Below the pieces are notes generated by a model, which did not search any database, was not told where the DNA came from, and was given only the letters and a program-made list of their open reading frames with translations. Below are positions 1 through 8,619 of a DNA stretch of 64,000 nucleotides, in pieces (positions within the stretch are counted from its first letter, which is position 1; the number at the start of each line of letters is the position of its first letter). The stretch covers positions 1 to 64,000 of the forward strand of contig NZ_JARDUB010000002.1 of assembly GCF_029360665.1 (NCBI RefSeq). Reading direction: 5' to 3'. A program made the position numbers and the translations under genes. The DNA comes from Eudoraea chungangensis (GTDB taxonomy: Bacteria > Bacteroidota > Bacteroidia > Flavobacteriales > Flavobacteriaceae).

Positions 1-1224
1 AGTAATATCTCCGTCGTCTCCTGCACTAGGTGCGTCTTCTTCTTTTACAGTAACAGTAGCCTTATCTTCCGGGCAACTTCCTGAGGCTTCTATGGTATAG
101 GTGTATACGCCGTTTACGGGACCACTCCATGTTCCTCCGGCATCGGCATTGGTAAGGGCCTGAAAGAGTTCTTGTTCACTTGGCTGTTCATCTCCTATGC
201 AAATAGTAATATCTCCGTCGTCTCCTGCACTAGGTGCGTCTTCTTCTTTTACAGTAACAGTAGCCTTATCTTCCGGGCAACTTCCTGAGGCTTCTATGGT
301 ATAGGTGTATACGCCGTTTACGGGGCCACTCCATGTTCCTCCGGCATCGGCATTGGTAAGCGCCTGAAAGAGTTCTTGCTCGCTTGGTTGTTCGTCTCCT
401 ATGCAAATAGTAAGCTCTCCATCGTCTCCTGCACTAGGTGCGTCTTCTTCTTTTACAGTAACAGTAGCCTTATCTTCCGGGCAACTTCCTGAGGCTACTA
501 TGGTATAGGTGTATACGCCGTTTACGGGACCACTCCATGTTCCTCCGGCATCGGCATTGGTAAGCGCCTGAAAGAGTTCTTGCTCGCTTGGTTGTTCGTC
601 TCCCACGCAGATAGTAAGCTCTCCGTCGTCTCCTGCACTAGGTGCGTCTTCTTCTTTTACAGTAACAGTAGCTTTATCTTCTGGGCAACTTCCTGAGGCT
701 TCTATGGTATAGGTGTATACGCCGTTTACGGGGCCACTCCATGTTCCTCCGGCATCGGCATTGGTAAGCGCCTGAAAGAGTTCTTGCTCGCTTGGCTGTT
801 CATCTCCCACGCAGATAGTAAGCTCTCCGTCGTCTCCTGCACTAGGTGCGTCTTCTTCTTTTACAGTAACAGTAGCTTTATCTTCTGGGCAACTTCCTGA
901 GGCTACTATGGTATAGGTGTATACGCCGTTTACGGGGCCACTCCATGTTCCTCCGGCATCGGCATTGGTAAGCGCCTGAAAGAGTTCTTGCTCGCTTGGC
1001 TGTTCATCTCCCACGCAGATAGTAAGCTCTCCGTCGTCTCCTGCACTAGGTGCGTCTTCTTCTTTTACAGTAACAGTAGCTTTATCTTCTGGGCAACTTC
1101 CTGAGGCTTCTATGGTATAGGTGTATACGCCGTTTACGGGGCCACTCCATGTTCCTCCGGTATCGGCATTGGTAAGGGCCTGAAAGAGTTCTTGCTCGCT
1201 TGGTTGTTCATCTCCCACGCAGAT
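1..1224 (-). repeat. Six in-frame tandem repeats of 204 bp (68 aa)
   Basis: Units begin at 1, 205, 409, 613, 817 and 1021, and a partial copy starts at 1225 and diverges after about 26 bases. The period is exactly 204 bp and keeps frame. Copies differ at only a few sites: GAT-ATT versus GAG-CTT (Asp-Ile or Glu-Leu before the TI pair), Glu or Val after YTI, and Ala or Thr before GGTW in the copy nearest the N-terminus. Variants are shuffled among copies, which suggests gene conversion or unequal crossover. The array probably continues left of the window. Confidence 0.95.
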
Positions 1225-1905
1225 AGTAAGCTCTCCATCGTCTCCTGCGCTTTCACATTCTTCCGGATCAGGTTCTTTGATGTGTATAACACATTTTGAG
1301 CTACAACCATTTTTATCCGTTATAATAACCGAATGTTTTCCGGCGTTGAGATTCTTTGCTGTAGCTGTTGTTTCTCCATTATCCCATTCATAAGTATACG
1401 GATCTGTCCCACCAGAAACGTTAACCTTGGCTGAGCCATCTGAACCACCATTAAAACTTACATCATTAATCTTTGTAATAGAATGTTCTAGTTTGGAAGG
1501 TTCCTTAATATGGACTTCTGTAATAGCAGTGTTTCCATTAGCATCTGTTACCGTTACTTGGTATACTCCGGCGGTCAATTGGGTTAACTTTGGGGTGGTT
1601 GCTCCATTGCTCCATAAATAGGTATAAGGTGAAGTCCCCCCACTTACTTCTACGCTGGCATGTGCATTGTTCCCCCCATAGCAGAGTATGTGACAAAAAT
1701 CCTTAATGGATACTGTCAAATTAGTAATTGCATTAGTGGGTTTAAAGGTAGATTCAGATATGAGAAATGAATTAAATTCCACATCTCCAACAAATTCATC
1801 ATTGCCTACATCATTAAAATGCGCATTTCCCGCGGAAATTGCAACCAAGAATACGACGCCATAGATAATCGTTTTCTTTAAGTAATTCAGTGTAATGTTA
1901 TTCAT
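1..1905 (-). CDS. SprB-repeat surface adhesin, partial (3' end beyond window)
   Basis: The frame is open from ATG at 1905 to the left edge, so at least 635 residues with no stop. The N-terminus is a signal peptide (two Lys, then a hydrophobic stretch, ending near residue 29). Two SprB-like repeats follow at about 65-137 and 140-213, each with the pattern SGGT.PYTY.W.NG, then L.AG...V.ITD.NGC. From about residue 227 the protein is a tandem array of 68-residue modules, each with CVGDEQPS, GGTWSGPVNGVYTYTI and GSCPEDKATVTV. SprB repeats are known in flavobacterial gliding adhesins exported by type IX secretion, so a cell-surface adhesin is inferred. The C-terminal sorting domain would lie outside the window. 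Role in gliding versus attachment cannot be told. Confidence 0.85.
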   Translation of the reverse strand, partial: MNNITLNYLKKTIIYGVVFLVAISAGNAHFNDVGNDEFVGDVEFNSFLISESTFKPTNAITNLTVSIKDFCHILCYGGNNAHASVEVSGGTSPYTYLWSNGATTPKLTQLTAGVYQVTVTDANGNTAITEVHIKEPSKLEHSITKINDVSFNGGSDGSAKVNVSGGTDPYTYEWDNGETTATAKNLNAGKHSVIITDKNGCSSKCVIHIKEPDPEECESAGDDGELTICVGDEQPSEQELFQALTNADTGGTWSGPVNGVYTYTIEASGSCPEDKATVTVKEEDAPSAGDDGELTICVGDEQPSEQELFQALTNADAGGTWSGPVNGVYTYTIVASGSCPEDKATVTVKEEDAPSAGDDGELTICVGDEQPSEQELFQALTNADAGGTWSGPVNGVYTYTIEASGSCPEDKATVTVKEEDAPSAGDDGELTICVGDEQPSEQELFQALTNADAGGTWSGPVNGVYTYTIVASGSCPEDKATVTVKEEDAPSAGDDGELTICIGDEQPSEQELFQALTNADAGGTWSGPVNGVYTYTIEASGSCPEDKATVTVKEEDAPSAGDDGDITICIGDEQPSEQELFQALTNADAGGTWSGPVNGVYTYTIEASGSCPEDKATVTVKEEDAPSAGDDGDIT

Positions 1906-2499
1906 AGTATAGTTAATTTAATTAGAAACTACACCAGAGCAAAGTATTTCGGTAATTGTTCTTAAAATGAAGTAGGGTTCATTTAATAACAATAAGAAGT
2001 GTTTTAAAAGGTCAACAAAGAGATGCTAACTAAAAGAGTAAAGGTTTAATCGAATAGACTTTCTTTAATTTGGTTTAAACTTTCTTATTATCAAAAAACT
2101 AGGCTATTTTAACAATATCTTGTGAAAATCAGTCAATTGTTCGGTGAAATGCCTCTTTAATAGGGTAATGCGTTTTTTTCCTACAGTATAGTCATTTCTT
2201 AAATTGGAGGTGTAAGAATCTGATTTATAATAGGATAATAAACCTATTGCAGCGATAAATGAAGCTATATACTCTTATTTGCTTTCATAAGCTTGTTACT
2301 TTCTGGATTGCTAAGGATGGTATTCTAAGTCTTAGGAATCTATTTATATTCCTGCCGTCATTTTGAGACCATTCCTTAAATCTATATATGGTATTTCGAA
2401 ACTACAGGACTTTATACATTATTATTCACAGCTGAAAACTTAAAAAACAGGGACAAATAAGAACAATTTTTGTATTAACTTACCAACAACTAACCAACT
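1906..2499. other. 594-bp divergent intergenic region
   Basis: This gap separates the leftward adhesin gene from the rightward sensor kinase gene, so it should carry both promoters. On the minus strand a near-match to the -7 box (TACTTTG, one base short of TAnnTTTG) lies about 45 bp before the adhesin start. I see no tRNA, no convincing small ORF and no strong terminator in it. Confidence 0.5.
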
Positions 2500-5400
2500 G
2501 TGAAAAAACCAAGCATGATTAAGCCATTTAATGCCTTTGTAGTTGTATTCCTTTTTTTAATTACAGCCTGTAACAATACTAAAAAGGCACCTCCCTTCCC
2601 TGTTGATGAGACAGAGTTTAAACAGCCGGTGACCAAGAAATTCGAATTTACACAAGCTGACACTATAATCTGGGAAACTAAAGAGCCTAGTTCATTAAAA
2701 TCAATACCGGCTAAAAAATTTTATTGGGATAGACTACCTTCCAAAGAGGTCGATTTTGGATTTCCTACAGCGTTTAATAAGGAAAGGGAACCGCAACCCT
2801 TTAGCTTGGATAATTTACCTTCTCTTCCATTTAGTTATGACAGTTTAACCAAGGTAAGCTTAAATATAAGGACGGTGGCCTTAGGAGAGCCCGAAGTTGT
2901 GAAAGCTGGATATTTCTTAGAACGGCAAGGTACTACAAGAGGAGTTAAATCGGCGATAGATTTTGGTCTGCCCGGGACGGCCCGAGCTATCTTTAAGGAT
3001 AAAAATGGTATGTTATGGATAGGGGTAGACGGCCATATTATGAGATATGATTCGGGTAATCTTGAAATTTACGGCCTTGAACAGGGTTTTAAAAATACGT
3101 CTAGCACCGTAATATTTGAAGATTCCAAAGGTAGATTTTGGGTGGGTGATAACAGAGGAGCTGTAACCATAATTGATTTTGAGGCCAAAATACTCTTTGA
3201 ACTCTCAAGTGTATTGCCCGTGGGAGGTAACTATGGTATTGCCGAGGCTGCCGATGGTAAGTTTTGGGTGTCTAACCTCAATATTGGTTATAATATTATT
3301 GATTTAGAAGAAAAGTCCGTTTATCAATTTACGCAAAACAAGGGTCTTTTGGGTTCTTTTGTTATTACCCCCTTTCGGGATAAGGACAACCGTATATGGC
3401 TTTCTTCGGATGGGGGAGTAAATATTATTGATCTTGACTTAGGTAAAAATTGGCAGTATTCTACAGAGAATGGTTTATTGGGAGCATTTACCTCCAGTTT
3501 TTCGGTGGATAATCTTGGAAGGTTGTGGATTGCCATGAATAATGGTGCTCTAGTTCTGAATGAAGACCGGACCTTCTTAACCTCTTATTTGACCGAAGAT
3601 ATTTTTAAAGGGATTCGAACAGTTTCTAAGGTGTTTCAGGACTCTAAGGGTACTTTTTGGTTTGGAAGTACGAACGGGGTAATGTTTCAAATAGATGAAT
3701 CTAAAGGGGAAATACAACGTTATGATATTGCCAATGCACCTTCTAGATCCTTGTTACACATTGTGGAAGACAATCAAGGGCAAATTTGGGCTGGAATGCC
3801 GCAAGGGGGTCTTTTTAATATTGATCCTAATACCGCGCGACCCGGCAATTTTACCATAGAAGATGGATTGAGCAGCAATGCTGTTTGGAGTACTCTGGAA
3901 GACTTGAAAGGGAGAATATGGATTGGGACCTATGAAGGAATTGATATATATGATCCTGATAAAAGGACTATTACACATTTGGGAGAAAAAGATGGACTTA
4001 TAAGTGAAAGGAACGCCCGACTACACCTAGACTCACAAGGAAGAATTTGGGCCATTGGTAATTCAAGCGGAGTTAGTATCATTGATCCCGAGAAAGAAAC
4101 GATTGAGCATCTCACAACTCAACAAGGCCTTGAAACCAATATAATCTCAGGAATGGTTGAAAGTTCAAATGGTGAGTTTTGGCTTGGTGGTGAAGAGGGC
4201 GAACTTCTAAGGGTCGCTCCTGATAATTTAATTTATAGCTATCACCTACCCACAAATGCCGAAAATATTTTTCAAAATAATCGTATTATACAAGATAAAG
4301 AAGGATATATCTGGGTAGCGGGAATAGGTTCTGGTTTGCAAAAGATTAACCCAACAACCAACGAACGTGTTTTTCTCAAAGCTGAAGGGGGTTTAATTTC
4401 TAATACGGTATATTCCATAACTTCAGATGGGGAAGATACAATATGGATTGCCACGGACCTAGGAGTTCAGGCGATCAACACCAAAACCAACGAAATTACG
4501 AGCTTTACAATTTCTGAGGGACTTGCGGCCAATGACGTCTATGCCATTGAAGTATATAAAGGGGAGGTGTACACTGGGACGTCCAGAGGATTAACTATTT
4601 TATCTCCCGTCAGACTGGCCGATCAGCAAAAAACAATTTGGCAGGCAAAAACGATTGGAAGAGCACAAGGTCTACGCTTATTAGATTTTTCAGAAAACAG
4701 CTTTACCTTCGATCGCAATGGTAGATTTTGGGCTGGAGTACAAGGCGAAATGCTTACCGTAATGGATGAGATTGTTCATGACACCACTCCTTCGGTTACC
4801 TTTATTAATGGCGTTAATATTCTGGATCAAAAACAACAGTTCGGAAACCCTGAAAGGATTAAAGCAAAACGCATGCTTTTAGACACTATTTGGTCGCAAA
4901 ATTCCACAGAGTTTATTTTGGGGCAATCAATTAAAGAGGACAAGGCTGATTTTTCAAATAACGGTATTGAATGGAAGGCAGTTGAAGGCCCCTATAATCT
5001 TCCCTCTGAACTTTCCCTGCCCCATACGCAGAACTATTTAAGTTTTACCTACAACACTTCTAATTATGCGAATACAGACCAAGTTTATTTCCGATATATC
5101 CTCGAGGGGATTGATAAGAATTGGAGTCGTGTTTCACAGGCAACAGTAAGCGAGAATTATAGGGACCTGCCTCCCGGAACATATTCCTTTAAGGTGGCAT
5201 CTAAAGGCTTTAATGATGTTTGGAGCGAGCCTGCTTCTTTTGATTTTACTATCTTACCCCCATGGTGGAGAACCTGGTGGGCTTATCTCTTATTTTCACT
5301 TATTGGAGGAATGATTATATGGTCTATTATAAGTTATCGCTCTAACTGGCTAAAAAAAGAAAATAGACTTCTCGAAGAAAGGGTTTCCCATAGAACTGCC

Positions 5401-6219
5401 CAGTTAAAAAATAAAATAGAAGAATTAAAGGCCACCCAGTCCCAACTAATACAGTCCGAAAAAATGGCCTCGCTAGGGGAGCTTACCGCAGGGATTGCTC
5501 ATGAGATTCAAAACCCACTCAACTTTGTAAATAATTTTTCTGAAGTAAATACGGAGCTTATTGAGGAGATGCAGGAAGAGTTGAAAAACAAAGACTATGA
5601 AGAGGTGGAAGCGCTCTCCAAAGATATTAAGGCGAATCAGGAAAAAATAAACCATCATGGCAGAAGGGCAGATGCTATTGTTAAAGGAATGCTGCAACAC
5701 AGTAGAAGCAGTAGTAACGAAAAAGTACCTAGTAATATAAATGCTATTGCGGATGAATATTTGCGATTGGCTTATCACGGTCTAAGAGCAAAAGACAAGT
5801 CTTTTAACGCCACCATGGAGACAGATTTTGATAAGGATATAGGAAAGATAAATATAGTACCCCAGGATGTGGGAAGGGTAATTTTAAATTTAATTACCAA
5901 TGCGTTTCACGCAGTGGATGAAAGAAGGCTAAAAGAGACGAAAAACGAAGGGAGCAATTATAAGCCAACGGTTTGGGTTACTACTAAAAGGCAAGGAGAT
6001 ACAGTGGAGGTAAGTATTAGGGATAACGCCAGTGGAATTCCTGATGAGGTAAGGGATAAAATCTTTCAGCCATTTTTCACTACCAAACCATCCGGACAGG
6101 GAACTGGCCTTGGACTATCCCTAAGTTATGATATAATAAAGGCTCAGGGCGGACACATAGTGTTAGATACCAAACAAGGAGTAGGTACTACCTTTAAGAT
6201 TGTGCTGCCAGGTGTTTAA
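2500..6219 (+). CDS. Lipobox-bearing two-component sensor kinase with Reg_prop beta-propeller
   Basis: A 1239-residue sensor. An N-terminal hydrophobic segment ends in LITAC, a lipobox. About 165-790 are two-component-regulator propeller repeats (recurring WIG/FWVG/IDPE-type blades), followed by a Y_Y_Y domain near 850-912, one membrane helix near 926-948, a coiled coil, then a HisKA segment with GIAHEIQNPLNF (phospho-acceptor His1001) and an HATPase domain with NLITNAFHAV, DNASGIPDE and GTGLGLSL. It resembles Bacteroides hybrid two-component sensors but has no receiver or AraC domain. The first codon is GTG at 2500; ATG at 2515 (MIKPFNAF) is an equally good or better start. Two response regulator genes follow closely, so these are its likely partners. 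The ligand is unknown. Confidence 0.9.
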   Translation: MKKPSMIKPFNAFVVVFLFLITACNNTKKAPPFPVDETEFKQPVTKKFEFTQADTIIWETKEPSSLKSIPAKKFYWDRLPSKEVDFGFPTAFNKEREPQPFSLDNLPSLPFSYDSLTKVSLNIRTVALGEPEVVKAGYFLERQGTTRGVKSAIDFGLPGTARAIFKDKNGMLWIGVDGHIMRYDSGNLEIYGLEQGFKNTSSTVIFEDSKGRFWVGDNRGAVTIIDFEAKILFELSSVLPVGGNYGIAEAADGKFWVSNLNIGYNIIDLEEKSVYQFTQNKGLLGSFVITPFRDKDNRIWLSSDGGVNIIDLDLGKNWQYSTENGLLGAFTSSFSVDNLGRLWIAMNNGALVLNEDRTFLTSYLTEDIFKGIRTVSKVFQDSKGTFWFGSTNGVMFQIDESKGEIQRYDIANAPSRSLLHIVEDNQGQIWAGMPQGGLFNIDPNTARPGNFTIEDGLSSNAVWSTLEDLKGRIWIGTYEGIDIYDPDKRTITHLGEKDGLISERNARLHLDSQGRIWAIGNSSGVSIIDPEKETIEHLTTQQGLETNIISGMVESSNGEFWLGGEEGELLRVAPDNLIYSYHLPTNAENIFQNNRIIQDKEGYIWVAGIGSGLQKINPTTNERVFLKAEGGLISNTVYSITSDGEDTIWIATDLGVQAINTKTNEITSFTISEGLAANDVYAIEVYKGEVYTGTSRGLTILSPVRLADQQKTIWQAKTIGRAQGLRLLDFSENSFTFDRNGRFWAGVQGEMLTVMDEIVHDTTPSVTFINGVNILDQKQQFGNPERIKAKRMLLDTIWSQNSTEFILGQSIKEDKADFSNNGIEWKAVEGPYNLPSELSLPHTQNYLSFTYNTSNYANTDQVYFRYILEGIDKNWSRVSQATVSENYRDLPPGTYSFKVASKGFNDVWSEPASFDFTILPPWWRTWWAYLLFSLIGGMIIWSIISYRSNWLKKENRLLEERVSHRTAQLKNKIEELKATQSQLIQSEKMASLGELTAGIAHEIQNPLNFVNNFSEVNTELIEEMQEELKNKDYEEVEALSKDIKANQEKINHHGRRADAIVKGMLQHSRSSSNEKVPSNINAIADEYLRLAYHGLRAKDKSFNATMETDFDKDIGKINIVPQDVGRVILNLITNAFHAVDERRLKETKNEGSNYKPTVWVTTKRQGDTVEVSIRDNASGIPDEVRDKIFQPFFTTKPSGQGTGLGLSLSYDIIKAQGGHIVLDTKQGVGTTFKIVLPGV

Positions 6220-6264
6220 ACGATAAAAATATTATTTAAAAAAATAAAAGAACCGAGATTTTAT

Positions 6265-6639
6265 ATGAAAATACTAGTAGTAGACGACGAACAAGATGTA
6301 AAAGTTCTATTTGAGCAACGCTTTAGAAAAGAAATTAGAAAGGGAGAACTCAATTTTGTTTTTGCCTTCTCCGGAGAAGAGGCTTTAGAAGTGATGAGTC
6401 AGATGAGTCAGGAAGCAGTATTGATTTTATCGGATATTAATATGCCGGGGATGAGTGGACTAGAGTTATTAAAAGAGATAAAGGAAAACTATTTTGCACC
6501 ACCACCAGTGGTTATGATGGTAACCGCTTATGGAGATGAAGAAAACAGAAATACCTCTAAACAACTTGGGGCAGATGACTTTCTTACTAAACCATTAGAC
6601 TTTAAAGAATTAAAAACAAAATTAAAAAACATGGCATAA
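6265..6639 (+). CDS. Single-domain CheY-like response regulator
   Basis: The 124 residues form one receiver domain with the acidic pair Asp7-Asp8, phospho-acceptor Asp57 (LSDINMPG), Thr87 (VTAYGD) and Lys109 (LTKPLD). There is no output domain, so it acts by protein contact or as a phosphate shuttle. It begins 45 bp after the sensor kinase gene and its stop codon overlaps the next start (TAATG at 6637-6641), which points to one transcript and coupled translation with the receiver-cyclase protein. The likely phosphodonor is the neighbouring kinase, by inference from order alone. Confidence 0.92.
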   Translation: MKILVVDDEQDVKVLFEQRFRKEIRKGELNFVFAFSGEEALEVMSQMSQEAVLILSDINMPGMSGLELLKEIKENYFAPPPVVMMVTAYGDEENRNTSKQLGADDFLTKPLDFKELKTKLKNMA

Positions 6640-7679
6640 TGGCAAAGATTATGGTAGTGGATGATGAGACCGATTTAGAAGTGCTCATTAAGCAAAAGTT
6701 TAGAAAACAAATTCGTCAGAAAGAGTACGAGTTTGTCTTTGCCATTAACGGCAGGGATGCTTTAGAGAAGATTGCAAAGAATCCTGGGATAGATATTGTT
6801 CTCAGTGACATAAATATGCCTGAAATGGACGGCTTAACCCTGCTCTCCGAATTGCACGAAAGCAGTCCGCTTATAAAAGCCGTTATTGTTTCCGCCTATG
6901 GTGATATGGAGAATATACGGGTGGCCATGAATAGAGGGGCTTTTGATTTTATTACCAAGCCTATTAATTTTCAGGATTTAACCATAACCATGGAAAAAAC
7001 CATAAAACAAGCGAAACAAATTAAAGACACAATACAGGCTATAAAGGAGAATAATATTTTAAGAATGTATGTGGATGAAAATGTCCTTAATTTTATGGGG
7101 GGACAGGAATATGAATCAAAAATCACTGCTAATGAGTATATTGAAGGTACGGTAATCTTTGTGGATGTATGCGGGTTTACCAAAATAAGCGAAACTACTT
7201 CTCCCGATGTTGTTGTAAATATGCTAAACACGTATTTTGATGCAATGGTCAAAGAAATTGTGGATAATAATGGCATCATTGACAAGTTTATGGGTGATGC
7301 TGTAATGGCTGTTTTTAAGGGAGAATACCATCTAGACCGGGCAATTGATGCTGCACTTGTGATCCGTAATCAGGTTAATAAATTCCCTGCAGTAAAAGGG
7401 ATGGACAATTTTAAACCAAAGGTATCTATTGGAATCAAAAGCGGCGAAATGTTATCCGGCAATATTGGTTCAGCCAAACTTAAAAGATTGGATTATACTG
7501 TAATAGGTGATAATGTAAATACTGCTGCAAGATTACAGGATGCCGCCAAAGAAAACCAGATTATTATTTGCGAAAGCTGCTATGAAAAGGTTAAGGAAGC
7601 CTTTAAGTGTGAAAGTATAGGTAGTATTACCATGAAGAATAAGTCTAAGCCACTTAAGGTTTATAATGTCCTTGAGTAG
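6639..7679 (+). CDS. Response regulator fused to class III adenylate cyclase
   Basis: Residues 1-120 are a receiver domain with phospho-acceptor Asp57 (LSDINMPE), Ser85 and Lys107. A helical linker leads to a class III nucleotide cyclase domain at about 168-346. Both metal-binding aspartates are present (Asp176 in FVDVCGFT, Asp220 in KFMGDAVMAVF), as are the transition-state residues Asn294 and Arg298 (GDNVNTAAR). Lys216 with Thr287 at the purine-selecting positions matches adenylate cyclases of the CyaC type. So phosphorylation is expected to control cAMP synthesis. It follows the CheY-like gene with a one-base overlap. No DNA-binding domain is present in any of the three cluster proteins. 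Confidence 0.92.
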   Translation: MAKIMVVDDETDLEVLIKQKFRKQIRQKEYEFVFAINGRDALEKIAKNPGIDIVLSDINMPEMDGLTLLSELHESSPLIKAVIVSAYGDMENIRVAMNRGAFDFITKPINFQDLTITMEKTIKQAKQIKDTIQAIKENNILRMYVDENVLNFMGGQEYESKITANEYIEGTVIFVDVCGFTKISETTSPDVVVNMLNTYFDAMVKEIVDNNGIIDKFMGDAVMAVFKGEYHLDRAIDAALVIRNQVNKFPAVKGMDNFKPKVSIGIKSGEMLSGNIGSAKLKRLDYTVIGDNVNTAARLQDAAKENQIIICESCYEKVKEAFKCESIGSITMKNKSKPLKVYNVLE

Positions 7680-7745
7680 AGTTATTCTAAAGATTCCGTA
7701 AAGAAGCCATTTTTAGACTAGGGTACAATTTACTTGGCATAAGAA

Positions 7746-7853
7746 TTAATAAACTTCCGAAATAGACAGCGGTTCAATGGTACGCCAGTCAGTCTTTTCA
7801 AACACGAACTTATCTTTTGTGCTTAGAATCGGATTTTTATAGAGTATTGAATT
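7746..7853 (-). pseudogene. Possible C-terminal remnant of a lost gene
   Basis: On the minus strand, about 35 codons read as plausible protein (ending in DWRTIEPLSISEVY then a stop at 7746-7748), with an in-frame stop immediately upstream at 7854-7856 and no start codon. The composition looks coding, but I do not recognise the family. It lies between the cyclase gene and the DUF1080 gene and could be chance. Confidence 0.2.
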
Positions 7854-7868
7854 TCATTCAATACATGC

Positions 7869-8531
7869 TCAATCGGGTAGAAGTTTTACCATAATGTCCT
7901 TATAGTAAACCACACTTTCCGGATCATGTCCTTGTAGAGCAAAAGTTCCTTTGCTTAAAATTCTATGCTTTGAACCTTCATCGCGCAAAGGGTTTTCAGG
8001 CTCGGTATAGTCAACTACTACAATGTCATTAATTTTCACAATAACCCTATTCCCCTCTACTTTAATATATTCTGTATACCATTCGTTGTCAGCCGCATAA
8101 TTCTCTTTTACGTCCGCTATGGCATACAGACTACCAGTGCGGCGCCAATCGGTATGAGAATTGTTTACCTGCACTTCATAACCATGCATTGGCCAGTCGC
8201 TTTCCTGATATTTTGTATGGAAATAAATTCCAGAATTAGAATTAGGCATTGTCATCACACTTGCCTTAAACTCAAAATTTTTAAAGCTGTGATTAGCTAT
8301 AGCACCCATATAAAAAAGATGAGCTACGTCACCTGCTGCCTTAATTTTACCTTTTTCCACAGAAAATGAACTGGCATTCTCGCCAACTTCCCAACCACTG
8401 AGGTCTTTTCCATTAAACAGGGAAACCCAGCCGTCCTTATTCTTGTTTTGACCGTAGCTAATGGCCGACAAGCATAGAGAAAGAAGTAAAACAAGCGAAT
8501 AATAATTAGAAGAGTTCATTTTAAGTGACAT
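7869..8531 (-). CDS. DUF1080 (3-keto-disaccharide hydrolase-like) exported protein
   Basis: A 220-residue exported protein: hydrophobic signal peptide ending near SYGQ, then one DUF1080/concanavalin-like domain, recognisable by WVSLFNGKDLSGWE at its start, NSGIYFHT in the middle, HGYEVQVNN, and the closing GTFALQGHDPESVVYYKDI. The family includes proteins acting on 3-keto-glycosides and many of unknown substrate. A second ATG at 8519 would shorten the N-terminus by four residues. It lies 88 bp downstream of the sulfatase gene on the same strand, so the two may be co-transcribed for degradation of a sulfated polysaccharide. That pairing is inference. Confidence 0.85.
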   Translation of the reverse strand: MSLKMNSSNYYSLVLLLSLCLSAISYGQNKNKDGWVSLFNGKDLSGWEVGENASSFSVEKGKIKAAGDVAHLFYMGAIANHSFKNFEFKASVMTMPNSNSGIYFHTKYQESDWPMHGYEVQVNNSHTDWRRTGSLYAIADVKENYAADNEWYTEYIKVEGNRVIVKINDIVVVDYTEPENPLRDEGSKHRILSKGTFALQGHDPESVVYYKDIMVKLLPD

Positions 8532-8619
8532 TAACGGTTAGGGTTAATAAGGTATAAAAATTAATTATACGGCTTAAACTATTTGTTATTTCTTTCGCCC
8601 TTTAAAATACTGGAAACTT

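Noticed and set aside
1427-1621. Plus-strand frame inside the adhesin gene
   Set aside because: It is antisense to the SprB-repeat coding region and has no start context or family match.
2261-2370. Short frame in the 1906-2499 gap
   Set aside because: About 35 codons, no family match and no promoter box at useful distance; probably chance.
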